Below are positions 26,591 to 34,100 of a stretch of 34,100 nt of DNA, in pieces. Under the pieces are notes generated by a model. It was not told the origin of the DNA. It made no database searches and saw only the letters and a list, made by a program, of their open reading frames with translations. How positions within the stretch are numbered: position 1 is the stretch's first letter; each line of letters begins with the position of its first letter. Position numbers and translations under genes: made by a program. Origin of the DNA: Alphaproteobacteria bacterium (lineage in GTDB: Bacteria; Pseudomonadota; Alphaproteobacteria; Sphingomonadales; Sphingomonadaceae); NCBI GenBank assembly GCA_018823905.1, contig JAHJHL010000156.1, positions 1 through 34,100 on the forward strand, given 5' to 3'.

Positions 26591-27388
26591 ATGACCAGTG
26601 CCGTTCCGCCATCCGCTCCATTGGAAGTCCTGCCCGAAGGTGCGATCCCTGCGGCGACGCTGGTGATCATGCGCCCATCGGACGGCGGCGGGCCGGACGA
26701 AATATTGATGGTCAAGCGCTCGACGACCATGGCATTTGCCGCGGGAGCGGTCGTGTTTCCCGGTGGTCGGGTCGATCCCGACGATTATCTTGTCGCGCGT
26801 CAGCATGCGCCTGACCTTGACGCAGCCGATGGTGCGGCGCGCGTGGCGGCGTTGCGCGAGACGCTGGAGGAAACCGGCCTGGCTGTCGGCTGGCCGGGGC
26901 TGGCAGACCGAGACGTGGCTGATGCGCGCCGGGCGTTGCTTGCCGGAACCCTCCTCTCGGACATGCTCGCTGCGCGCGGCGACCGAATCGCATTGGATTC
27001 GTTCGTACCTTTCACTCGCTGGTGTCCGAATTTCAAAGAGGCGCGGACCTTCGACACGCGATTTTATGCCGTCGCCGCGCCGCAGCACAGCCACGAACTG
27101 ACGGTCGAAGAGGCTGAGCATAGCCACATTTTCTGGGCGAGTGCGCGCGAAACACTGGCAATGGCCGATCGCGCTGAGGTGTCGGTAATTTTCCCGACGC
27201 GTCGTAATCTCGAGCGCTTGGCACAGGCTGCTGATTTTGAACAGTTTTCGGCGCATTCGCGCGCGTTTCCGGTGGAACTGGTCACGCCGTGGATTGAAGA
27301 TCGCGATGGTCAGCCGTTTTTGTGCATTCCGGGGCATCTGGGCTATCCCGTCACAAGCGAATCTTTTGAGCGTGTTCGCCGCGGCTAG
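26591..27388 (+). CDS. Nudix hydrolase
   Basis: 265 residues from ATG at 26591 (MTSAVPPSAPLEV); an in-frame ATG at 26555 would add 12 residues, and neither has an ideal ribosome site. The Nudix motif is split in the way seen in NUDT19-like/CoA-pyrophosphatase-related members: AAGAVVFPGGRVDPDDY at about residue 50, then after an insert AALRETLEETGL carrying the metal-binding glutamates. A further FTRWCPNFKEARTFDTRFYAV segment and a C-terminal ERLAQAADFEQF region are typical of this branch. It hydrolyses a nucleoside-diphosphate-linked compound; the substrate cannot be read from sequence, with CoA or acyl-CoA as one possibility. No damage is visible. Confidence 0.85.
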   Translation: MTSAVPPSAPLEVLPEGAIPAATLVIMRPSDGGGPDEILMVKRSTTMAFAAGAVVFPGGRVDPDDYLVARQHAPDLDAADGAARVAALRETLEETGLAVGWPGLADRDVADARRALLAGTLLSDMLAARGDRIALDSFVPFTRWCPNFKEARTFDTRFYAVAAPQHSHELTVEEAEHSHIFWASARETLAMADRAEVSVIFPTRRNLERLAQAADFEQFSAHSRAFPVELVTPWIEDRDGQPFLCIPGHLGYPVTSESFERVRRG

Positions 27389-27563
27389 TGGCCTTTTTGC
27401 AACAACTTTCTCTCTATTTAGCAATTTGGTAAGATTTGGCGAGCTAGGGCAAATCGTCGTTGCATTTGCTGAACGCTGTGCCTAAGAGGGCCGTGCAGAA
27501 GCAGACCGGGGAATTTTTCTTCGGTGTGATTCGACAAGACTAATCCAGTGGACGGAGAATATA

Positions 27564-27791
27564 ATGAACCTGCTCAAAAAGGCTGCGATCTCTCTCGCAG
27601 CGACCTCGATGATCGCAGCCCCGGTTGCCGCGTCGGCCGCTCCCGCAGCCCGTGCAGCTTCGGCCGTTGACGGCCAGAGCGAGCTCGAAGGCAGCTCGAG
27701 CTGGATCATCGCGATCATCGCGCTCGCAGCCATCATCGGCGGCATCATCATCGCGTCGGACAACAACGACGACTCGCCGACCAGCCCGTAA
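27564..27791 (+). CDS. Small secreted/membrane protein, 75 residues
   Basis: ATG at 27564 preceded by CGGAGAAT gives a good ribosome site. Residues 1-25 are a signal peptide (KKAAISLAATSMIAAPVAASA) with the cut after ASA. A short polar part follows (VDGQSELEGSS), then one hydrophobic helix (WIIAIIALAAIIGGIIIAS) and an acidic tail DNNDDSPTSP. It is too small for an enzyme; it looks like a single-span inner-membrane protein with its acidic tail on one side. I believe similar short ORFs occur in other sphingomonads, but no function is known to me. It has its own strong terminator (27817-27846) and about 175 bp of upstream leader, so it is a single-gene unit, possibly well expressed. Confidence 0.8.
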   Translation: MNLLKKAAISLAATSMIAAPVAASAAPAARAASAVDGQSELEGSSSWIIAIIALAAIIGGIIIASDNNDDSPTSP

Positions 27792-27816
27792 TTTTCGGCT
27801 GATCGCTAAAGTTACC

Positions 27817-27846
27817 AAAAGGCTCCGAGTTCGCTCGGGGCCTTTT
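27817..27846 (+). terminator. Rho-independent terminator of the small secreted protein
   Basis: AAAAGGCTCCGAG-TTCG-CTCGGGGCCTTTT: 13-bp stem with a single G-T pair, a stable TTCG tetraloop and a 3' T-run. It begins 26 bp after the stop codon at 27791. The A-run on the opposite side means it can also work leftward, for the nitrilase-type gene ending at 27932. Confidence 0.88.
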
Positions 27847-27931
27847 GCGCGTCCGCGATATATAGCCTTGGGTTGCTTGGGCTGTGGTCATGGCGGCCGC
27901 CGACCGTGGCCCAAGCGCGATCGTGCGCAGC

Positions 27932-28798
27932 TTAGAGCGTGATGTTCCGCATGGCGCGTGAGCGCGCCAAGGGGATCGCTTGCCTAGCGCGATTCGCCGC
28001 AGCGCCATCGATCGGCGCCAGCGCGACGCGATACCCCGTTTCGTCGCTGACCGCCCCGGCATCCGCCACCACAGCGCCCCACGGATCGACGATCAGACTG
28101 TGGCCAAAGGTCGCGCGGCCATCTTCATGATCGCCGCATTGCGCCGCCGCCAGCACATGGCAGCCGGTCTCAATCGCGCGTGCGCGCATTAGCACGTGCC
28201 AGTGCGCCTCGCCGGTCGGCACCGTGAACGCGGCGGGAATCGCGATTAGTGTTGCGCCCTGATCGACCAGCGCGCGGTAAAGTTCGGGAAATCGCAAGTC
28301 ATAACAGATGCTGAGCCCCAACCGGCCGAGCGGAGTATCGACGACCACCAGTGCATCGCCCCCGGCATAGGCCGCTGATTCGGTCCACTTCTCACCCGTC
28401 GGCAGGGTGACGTCGAACATATGGATCTTGTCATAGCGGGCGCGGACGCTGCCGTCGGCGGCGATCACATGGCTGCGGTTGGCGCGCCGCTCGCCCTCGT
28501 CCGATAGCAGCGGCATCGATCCCGTATGAAGCCAGATGCCGTGCTTTTGCGCCAGCGCCTGCAATGCTGTCGGCCACGCACTCTCGACCTCGCACATGAT
28601 ATGGGCCGCAGATCGCGCGCGATCGCGATCGAGCAGCAGCGACATTTCGGGCAGGAACGCCATCGCCGCGCCGCCTGTCGCTGCGTCAGCCATCGCACGA
28701 TCAATCGTCGCAAGGTTGGCCGCCGGATCGATCCCACTTGTCATCTGAATCAGCGCGGCGATCGGGGCGGCTGGCCGGGGATCGTCGATTGTGCTCAT
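27932..28798 (-). CDS. Carbon-nitrogen hydrolase (nitrilase family, Nit1/Nit2-like amidase)
   Basis: 288 residues. The catalytic triad of the family is in place: Glu51 in AFLPEMSL, Lys124 in RYDKIHMFDV, and Cys165 in GLSICYDLRFPELYR. The sequence KIHMFDV and CYDLRFPELYR is typical of the NIT1/Nit2 branch (omega-amidase or deaminated-glutathione amidase), which repairs side products of transaminases. It is a cytosolic homo-oligomer without signal peptide. ATG at 28798 is divergent from the M16 peptidase gene across 87 bp. In many alphaproteobacteria this gene sits beside glutaredoxin, which is not the case here, so the substrate remains a family-level guess. Confidence 0.9.
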   Translation of the reverse strand: MSTIDDPRPAAPIAALIQMTSGIDPAANLATIDRAMADAATGGAAMAFLPEMSLLLDRDRARSAAHIMCEVESAWPTALQALAQKHGIWLHTGSMPLLSDEGERRANRSHVIAADGSVRARYDKIHMFDVTLPTGEKWTESAAYAGGDALVVVDTPLGRLGLSICYDLRFPELYRALVDQGATLIAIPAAFTVPTGEAHWHVLMRARAIETGCHVLAAAQCGDHEDGRATFGHSLIVDPWGAVVADAGAVSDETGYRVALAPIDGAAANRARQAIPLARSRAMRNITL

Positions 28799-28885
28799 CC
28801 CCCATCGCTAAACCGATGCGGTTTGCAGGACAAGCGCCGCGACAGTTCGGTGGCCAGCAAGGTTTGAACGCGATAAGATGGCCCA

Positions 28886-31834
28886 ATGGCCAATTCCCCC
28901 GCGCGTATGTCGCTTCGTTTTTCCCGATCGTTCCTGTGCGCCAGTGTCGGTGCGGCGCTGTTGCTGCTTCCCGTCACCATCAACGCACAAGGCGAAACCG
29001 CACCGACCACGGCGACCAGTCCGGCTCGGAGCAGCGACTGGCTTTATGCTGGCAGTGATATTCCGCGCGACACCGCATGGCAATTTGGCACGCTTCCCAA
29101 TGGCGTGCGTTACGCCGTGCGCAACAATGGCGTGCCGCCGGGACAGGTGTCGATTCGCGTCCGGATGGATGTGGGATCAATGTTCGAGACCGAGGATGAA
29201 CGCGGCTATGCCCATCTGCTCGAACATCTGACCTTTCGTGGCTCGGAACATATCCCCGACGGCGAAGCCAAGCGGATCTGGCAGCGGTTCGGCGTGACGT
29301 TTGGCAGCGATTCGAATGCGCAGACCACCCCGACGCAGACCGTGTATCAACTCGACCTGCCGAGCGTGACGCCGGTCAATCTCGACGAAAGCATGAAATT
29401 GCTGTCGGGCATGATCCGCGAACCGCGGATTTCGGAACTGGCGGTCGCCGCCGAGCGCGGCGTCGTGATGTCCGAACTGCGCGAATCGGACGGTCCGCAA
29501 AAGCGGATCGGCGATGCGACTAACGCGCATTTGTTCGCCGGTCAGTTGCTCGGCGACCGCTCGCCGATCGGCACGACCGCATCGCTGGGCAAGGCAAGCG
29601 CGACGTCGGTCGCCGCCTTTCACAAACGCTGGTATCGCCCCGAGCGCGCCGTGGTGGTGATCGTCGGTGACGCCGACCCCGCCGAACTGGCACGGCTGGT
29701 CGCGAAATATTATGGCGACTGGCGCGCCGAAGGGCCGAATCCTGTCGCCCCCAATTTCGGCAAACCCGACCCCAAGGCGCCGGAAGCGCGCGAGATTGTC
29801 GAGGCGAACCAGCCGCTCGCGCTGACCTTGGCTATGGTTCGGCCGTGGCAAAAACGGATCGACACGATCGAAAACACCCGGCGGCTCTATCTGGAATTTA
29901 TCGCCCAAGCGTTGGTCAACCGGCGGCTGGAAAACCGCGCGCGTAGTGGCGGCAGCTATCTGGTTGCGACCGTCGAGCAGCAATATGTCAGCCGCAGCGT
30001 CGACGTGACCATGGCGTCGATCGTCCCGCTCAGCGACTGGAAAGCCGCGCTGGCCGATGTGCGCGGCGTGATCGCCGACGCCGTCAGCACCCCGCCCTCG
30101 CAGGCCGACATCGACCGCGAAGCGAACGAGATCGAGGCGTTCCTGCTGAAGGAACTCGAAAACGCCCGCAACGAACCCGGCGCGCGGCTCGCCGATGATC
30201 TGGTGCGCGCGGTCGACATTCACGAGGTGGTGACAAGCCCGCAGGGGCAGGTCGATATGTTCAAGGCGATCCGCGCCGCGGCGACGCCGAAGGCCATGCT
30301 CGATATCAGCAAGGCGATCTTTGCTGCGCCGGTAACGCGCGTCGTGCTGACGACTCCGACCGCCGCGGGCGGCAATGCCGCTGTACTAGCGGCGCTGAAG
30401 GCGCCAGTGACTGCGCGCGACGACCGGCTGGCGACAGTCCAGGCCGATTTCAAACAACTTCCCGCTTTTGGCAAACCCGGGACGATCGCTTCGACCAGCC
30501 CCTTGCTCGGCTTGCGTGCCGAGCGGATCGAGTTCGCCAATGGCGTGACCGCGCTGGTTTCGAACAACAAGATCGAACCCGGCAAGGTACGCGTCAATGT
30601 GCGCTTCGGTGCCGGCAATCGCAGCGTCGCTGCCGATGCGCCGAACCTGCTGTGGACCGGCGATTACGCGTTGATCGCGAGCGGGATCGGGCCGTGGGGC
30701 CAGAATGAGATCGATCAGTTGACCAACGGGCGACAGATTCAGCTCAATTTCGCGATCGACGACGATGCGTTCGAATTGTCGGCGGAAAGCAAGCCCGCCG
30801 ATCTGGCCGACCAGATGCGGTTGATTGCGGGCAAGCTGGCGCAGCCGCGTTGGGATACCGCGCCGATCGAGCGCCTTCGCATCGGTTATCTCACCGGATA
30901 TGATCTCAACGACGCGACCCCCAATGCGGTGCTCGACCGCAATCTGCGCGGCTGGTTGACCAACAATGACGCGCGCTGGGCGGCGCCCGACAAGGCGCAG
31001 ATCGAGGCACTCACCCCCGCCGCCTTCCGCGCCTTCTGGGAACCGCGGCTCGCCAGCGGACCGATCGAGGTGCAGATTTTCGGCGATCTCGAAGCGGTCG
31101 ATTATCGCCAGATTCTGGCGAGCACGCTTGGTGCCTTGCCGCCGCGCAAAGTGCTGGCGCCCGCCAGCGGCCAGCGCGTCGATTTTGCCAAACCCGCTAA
31201 AACTCCTGACATCGCCTATCATCGCGGCGAACAGGGACAGGCCGCGGCAATGACCGCTTGGCCGACCAGCGGCGGCCTGACCAACCCACGCGACGCGCGC
31301 GGTCTCGAAGTGTTGGCGGCAGTATTCAACGACCGTCTGTTCGATCGGCTCCGCGCCGAACAGGGCGCCAGCTATGGGCCGGTCGTCGACAGCCATTGGC
31401 CGACGGGATTCGACAGCGGCGGCTATCTACTCGTCGGCAGCTTGCTCGCGCCCAAGGATATCGACCGTTTCTATGGCATTGCCCGCGACATCGCCGCCGA
31501 TCTGGTCGCCACGCCGGTCAGCGCCGACGAACTAACGCGTAACGCCGGACCGATCCGTGAACAGGTTGCCCGCGCTTCAACGGGCAACGTCTATTGGATG
31601 TTCCTGCTCGAAGGCGCCACGCGTGATCCGCGGGTGGCGAGCGCAGCGCTGTCGATGGAGACCGATCTTTCTGCGGTCACGGCGGCGGATGTCCAGCGCC
31701 TGGCGCAGCAATATCTGACCCCGCAGCGCCAATGGTCGCTGGCCATACTACCGAAAGGTATGACGCTGGCTGACGCGTCGGCACTCGGCGCGGCGACGGC
31801 TCCGACGGCGACGACGACCGCAGGCGGACGCTAA
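28886..31834 (+). CDS. M16-family zinc metallopeptidase, secreted, two-domain
   Basis: 982 residues. The N-terminus has a basic start and a hydrophobic core (LCASVGAALLLLPVTINA), a signal peptide cut near residue 34, so it is periplasmic. The inverted zinc motif HxxEH is HLLEH at 110-114 and is followed by the downstream glutamate in AAERGVVMSEL (190 or 197). FRGSEHIPDGEAKRIWQRFG is typical of PqqL/pitrilysin-like members. A second, inactive M16 half follows (about 520-960), with FGAGNRSV, YDLNDATPN and AEQGASYGP. These enzymes degrade short unfolded peptides. Starts at 28886 and 28907 are both possible. Its TAA overlaps the stop codon of the convergent antiporter gene. Confidence 0.92.
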   Translation: MANSPARMSLRFSRSFLCASVGAALLLLPVTINAQGETAPTTATSPARSSDWLYAGSDIPRDTAWQFGTLPNGVRYAVRNNGVPPGQVSIRVRMDVGSMFETEDERGYAHLLEHLTFRGSEHIPDGEAKRIWQRFGVTFGSDSNAQTTPTQTVYQLDLPSVTPVNLDESMKLLSGMIREPRISELAVAAERGVVMSELRESDGPQKRIGDATNAHLFAGQLLGDRSPIGTTASLGKASATSVAAFHKRWYRPERAVVVIVGDADPAELARLVAKYYGDWRAEGPNPVAPNFGKPDPKAPEAREIVEANQPLALTLAMVRPWQKRIDTIENTRRLYLEFIAQALVNRRLENRARSGGSYLVATVEQQYVSRSVDVTMASIVPLSDWKAALADVRGVIADAVSTPPSQADIDREANEIEAFLLKELENARNEPGARLADDLVRAVDIHEVVTSPQGQVDMFKAIRAAATPKAMLDISKAIFAAPVTRVVLTTPTAAGGNAAVLAALKAPVTARDDRLATVQADFKQLPAFGKPGTIASTSPLLGLRAERIEFANGVTALVSNNKIEPGKVRVNVRFGAGNRSVAADAPNLLWTGDYALIASGIGPWGQNEIDQLTNGRQIQLNFAIDDDAFELSAESKPADLADQMRLIAGKLAQPRWDTAPIERLRIGYLTGYDLNDATPNAVLDRNLRGWLTNNDARWAAPDKAQIEALTPAAFRAFWEPRLASGPIEVQIFGDLEAVDYRQILASTLGALPPRKVLAPASGQRVDFAKPAKTPDIAYHRGEQGQAAAMTAWPTSGGLTNPRDARGLEVLAAVFNDRLFDRLRAEQGASYGPVVDSHWPTGFDSGGYLLVGSLLAPKDIDRFYGIARDIAADLVATPVSADELTRNAGPIREQVARASTGNVYWMFLLEGATRDPRVASAALSMETDLSAVTAADVQRLAQQYLTPQRQWSLAILPKGMTLADASALGAATAPTATTTAGGR

Positions 31835-33606
31835 GCCGTTTCGCCGCCGGGCGCGCGCACTTTGCGGATGCGCGGTTCCCGTTCCAGTTCGCCCTTGGTC
31901 ATGATGTCGCGCCGCATCTTGGCGCGCACGTCGTGGATCGACGCGATCACCGGCCCCATCGCCACCCCCAGGTCGATCAGCACCGCCTCGGCGAGTTGCA
32001 GCGAGCTTTCGAGCGTTTCGGGTACCGCATCGCTCGCGCCCGCCTGATACAAAGCGGCAGCATGGTCGGCGTCTCGCGCGCGGCTGATGATCGGCAGATC
32101 GGGAAATTTCTGGCGCAATTGTTTGGTCATGCGCAGCTGCTGGACGGGGTCGTCCATCGTCAGCACGATCGCGTCGGCGCTTTCAACTCCCAGCTTGTCC
32201 AGGCTGCCTTGCCGCGCGACGTCGGCAAAGCGCACCTTAAAGCCGTCGCGCCGCGCCACCGCCACGCTGTCGATATTGGCATCGACCGCAATATAGGCGC
32301 GGCCATGTTCGCGCAGCAGCTCCGCAACCGTGCGGCCGACGCGGCCGAAACCGACGATCACTGTCCGCGCCACTGCGGGCTCATCCTCCGGCGTGTCGTC
32401 GCTGCGCATCTCGATCCGCCGTGCAACGTCATGGCCGACGCGCGCCAGCAGCGGGGTGATGGTCAGGCCGATCGCGGTGACAAGCTGCCAGAAACTCGCG
32501 GTTTCGGGATCGATGATCCCCGCCGTCAGGGCCGCGGTCAGCACGATCAACGTCGTTTCCGACGGGCTCGACATCAGCAAGCCAACCTCGGCGGCGGTAC
32601 CGCGGCGCGCGCCTGAGAAGCGCAGCAGCAGTGCGGTGACTACCGCCTTGACCGTGATGACCCCGACAACCGCAGCGATCAGCATCGGCCATTGCGCGGC
32701 GATGCTCTTGAGATCGAGACCCATGCCGACGCTGATCAGAAACACCCCGAGCGCGAGTCCCTTGAACGGCGCGGTGATCGCTTCGACCTCGCCATGATAT
32801 TCGGTCTCGGCGATCATCAATCCGGCGAGCAGCGCACCGACGATCGGCGACAGCCCGACGGTTGCAGTGGCGAGCGCGGCGACGATGACGACGAGCAGGC
32901 TGGCCGCCAGAAATAGCTCGGGATCCTTGGCGCGCGCCGCCTGGGCAAAGATGCGCGGCAACAGGAACCAGCCCGCCACCGCCAGCACTGCGACGACGAG
33001 CGCGCCCTGCCACAAGGTGGTCATCAGCAGATCGGCGTTGTCACCCGCTGCATTGGGCGCCAGCGCGCCAAGGACGAAGATGATCGGGACAATCGCCAGA
33101 TCTTCGAACAGCAACATCGAAAAGGAGGCGCGCCCCACTGCCGATTTGGTCCCCACCATCGGCAGCACCAAGGCGGTCGAAGACAAGGCGAGCGCGATGC
33201 CGAGCCCGAACGCCGCGGGGGTCGACAGGTCGCCGAGCAACCACAGACCGCCGCCGAGGATCACGCCGCCGAGCAGCAATTCGGCGGCGCCGACCCCGAA
33301 CACCAGTTTGCGCAATTGCCACAGGCGGCGGAACGAGAGCTCGAGACCGATCGAAAACAGCAGCATGATGATGCCGAATTCGGCAAACAGCGCGATATCC
33401 TCGGTCGACCCGATAGTGACATGCTTGAGCCAGGGATAATCGCCCGCCAGCGATCCTAGCCCCGACGGCCCGACCAGCAGGCCGACAAGGATGAACCCGA
33501 TGACGGGGGGCAGGCGAAAGCGCGCGAACGCGGGGATAACGATGCCCGCCGCGCCGAGCACCACCAGCGCGTTGCCAATAGCCGATGTTTCTGTTTCCGA
33601 TACCAT
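31831..33606 (-). CDS. CPA2-family cation:proton antiporter (Kef/YbaL-type) with TrkA-N domain
   Basis: 591 residues. The first about 385 residues form about 12 membrane helices of the Na_H_Exchanger fold (LPPVIGFILVGLLVGPSG, IIMLLFSIGLELSFRRL, ALALSSTALVLPMV, MLLFEDLAIVPIIFVLG). A cytosolic TrkA-N/RCK domain follows (about 415-530) with nucleotide motif VIVGFGRVGRTVAELL and DANIDSVAVARRDG. These proteins exchange potassium or sodium for protons, gated by NAD(H) or glutathione adducts in the Kef group; YbaL-like members are less studied. The start is ATG at 33606 with AAGG about 10 nt upstream. The 3' end overlaps the M16 gene by 4 bp (stop codons TAG and TAA share bases). The exact ion is not deducible. 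Confidence 0.92.
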   Translation of the reverse strand: MVSETETSAIGNALVVLGAAGIVIPAFARFRLPPVIGFILVGLLVGPSGLGSLAGDYPWLKHVTIGSTEDIALFAEFGIIMLLFSIGLELSFRRLWQLRKLVFGVGAAELLLGGVILGGGLWLLGDLSTPAAFGLGIALALSSTALVLPMVGTKSAVGRASFSMLLFEDLAIVPIIFVLGALAPNAAGDNADLLMTTLWQGALVVAVLAVAGWFLLPRIFAQAARAKDPELFLAASLLVVIVAALATATVGLSPIVGALLAGLMIAETEYHGEVEAITAPFKGLALGVFLISVGMGLDLKSIAAQWPMLIAAVVGVITVKAVVTALLLRFSGARRGTAAEVGLLMSSPSETTLIVLTAALTAGIIDPETASFWQLVTAIGLTITPLLARVGHDVARRIEMRSDDTPEDEPAVARTVIVGFGRVGRTVAELLREHGRAYIAVDANIDSVAVARRDGFKVRFADVARQGSLDKLGVESADAIVLTMDDPVQQLRMTKQLRQKFPDLPIISRARDADHAAALYQAGASDAVPETLESSLQLAEAVLIDLGVAMGPVIASIHDVRAKMRRDIMTKGELEREPRIRKVRAPGGETA

Positions 33607-33673
33607 AAGGGCCGACCTTATGCAGGCCGGCCCCGATTGGCTAGAGAGCTATCCCAACCTTTTCGGTTGTTTT

Positions 33674-34100
33674 TTAGGCGCCCATCTTCTTTTCGAGGTT
33701 TTCGACGATCGCCTCGAAGAAGCCCTCGGTCGTCAGCCAGTTCTGATCGGGACCGATCAACAGCGCCAGATCCTTGGTCATCTTGCCGCTTTCGACCGTC
33801 GCAACGCAGACCTTTTCCAGATCGTCGGCGAACTTCACCAACTCGGCATTGCCGTCGAGCTTGCCGCGATGCTTGAGCCCGCCCGTCCACGCAAAGATCG
33901 ACGCGATCGGGTTGGTCGACGTCGCCTTGCCCTGCTGGTGCATGCGGTAGTGGCGGGTGACGGTGCCGTGCGCTGCTTCGGATTCGACGGTCTGGCCATC
34001 GGGGGTCATCAGCACGCTGGTCATCAGGCCAAGCGAGCCGAAACCCTGCGCGACGGTGTCCGACTGAACGTCGCCGTCGTAATTCTTGCAGGCCCAGACA
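33674..34100 (-). CDS. icd: NADP-dependent isocitrate dehydrogenase, C-terminal part (cut by window edge)
   Basis: The open frame enters from the right edge and ends at TAA (33676-33674). The visible 141 residues read [68 protein letters not shown] and a C-terminus in EKKMGA. These are hallmarks of the eukaryote-like class of NADP isocitrate dehydrogenases, a TCA-cycle enzyme making 2-oxoglutarate and NADPH. That class is usual in sphingomonads, unlike the E. coli type. About two thirds of the gene lies outside the window. A 67-bp gap separates it from the antiporter gene in the same direction; no leftward terminator is evident. Confidence 0.95.
   Translation of the reverse strand, partial: VWACKNYDGDVQSDTVAQGFGSLGLMTSVLMTPDGQTVESEAAHGTVTRHYRMHQQGKATSTNPIASIFAWTGGLKHRGKLDGNAELVKFADDLEKVCVATVESGKMTKDLALLIGPDQNWLTTEGFFEAIVENLEKKMGA

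Noticed and set aside
33655-33675. Hairpin CAACC/GGTTG followed by six T on the plus strand near the end of icd
   Set aside because: It has terminator form only for rightward transcription, but both flanking genes run leftward, and the T-run is partly the icd stop codon. On the minus strand the stem is followed by GGATAG, not T.

Overview
The window looks like chromosome of a high-GC alphaproteobacterium, most likely a sphingomonad (Sphingopyxis/Sphingomonas type). This is inferred from protein style: PccB and methylmalonyl-CoA mutase with alphaproteobacterial sequence, a NADP isocitrate dehydrogenase of the eukaryote-like class, a LytS/LytTR pair, an M16 peptidase, and a 75-residue secreted protein of a kind I associate with sphingomonads. 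No rRNA gene or CRISPR array is visible.

Left part (1-8053) is accessory and decayed. The tail of an IS630-type transposase is interrupted at its stop codon by an IS5-family (IS427-like) element whose transposase is frame-disrupted. Then come an intact glutaryl-CoA dehydrogenase with a divergent LysR regulator, a propionyl-CoA carboxylase beta gene that has lost its N-terminus and carries an internal stop, and a 691-codon ORF joining the first half of methylmalonyl-CoA mutase in frame to the second half of an MFS transporter. About 820 bp without a convincing gene follows, up to a tRNA-Thr gene whose 3' end faces the decayed segment. That is the classic position for an integration hotspot.

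Middle part (8130-24511) is surface and signalling. A 2357-residue autotransporter adhesin (signal peptide, 13 putative-Ig repeats, 4 Calx-beta repeats, 2 cadherin/Ig-like repeats, beta-barrel) contains a five-domain block present twice. It is followed by a membrane hybrid histidine kinase and a convergent NarL/LuxR-type response regulator. Next are a leftward trio (LprI-like secreted protein, a small membrane protein, DoxX protein) and a rightward coupled pair (ankyrin-repeat secreted protein and an unrecognised secreted protein). A LuxR-type regulator without receiver domain is then divergent from a LytS-like kinase/LytTR regulator operon, with a perfect 26-bp palindrome at the divergence.

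Right part (24629-34100) is mostly housekeeping: ferredoxin-reductase-like flavoprotein, DUF4126 membrane protein, Nudix hydrolase, the small secreted protein with a strong terminator, a nitrilase-family amidase, an M16 metallopeptidase, a CPA2/Kef-type antiporter whose stop codon overlaps that of the peptidase, and the 3' end of icd.

The best candidates for something new are the mutase-MFS chimera, the block-duplicated adhesin with its adjacent two-component genes, the palindrome between the luxR-type gene and the lytS-like gene, and the ankyrin/unknown secreted pair. All functional statements are from reading the sequence; no database search was possible.
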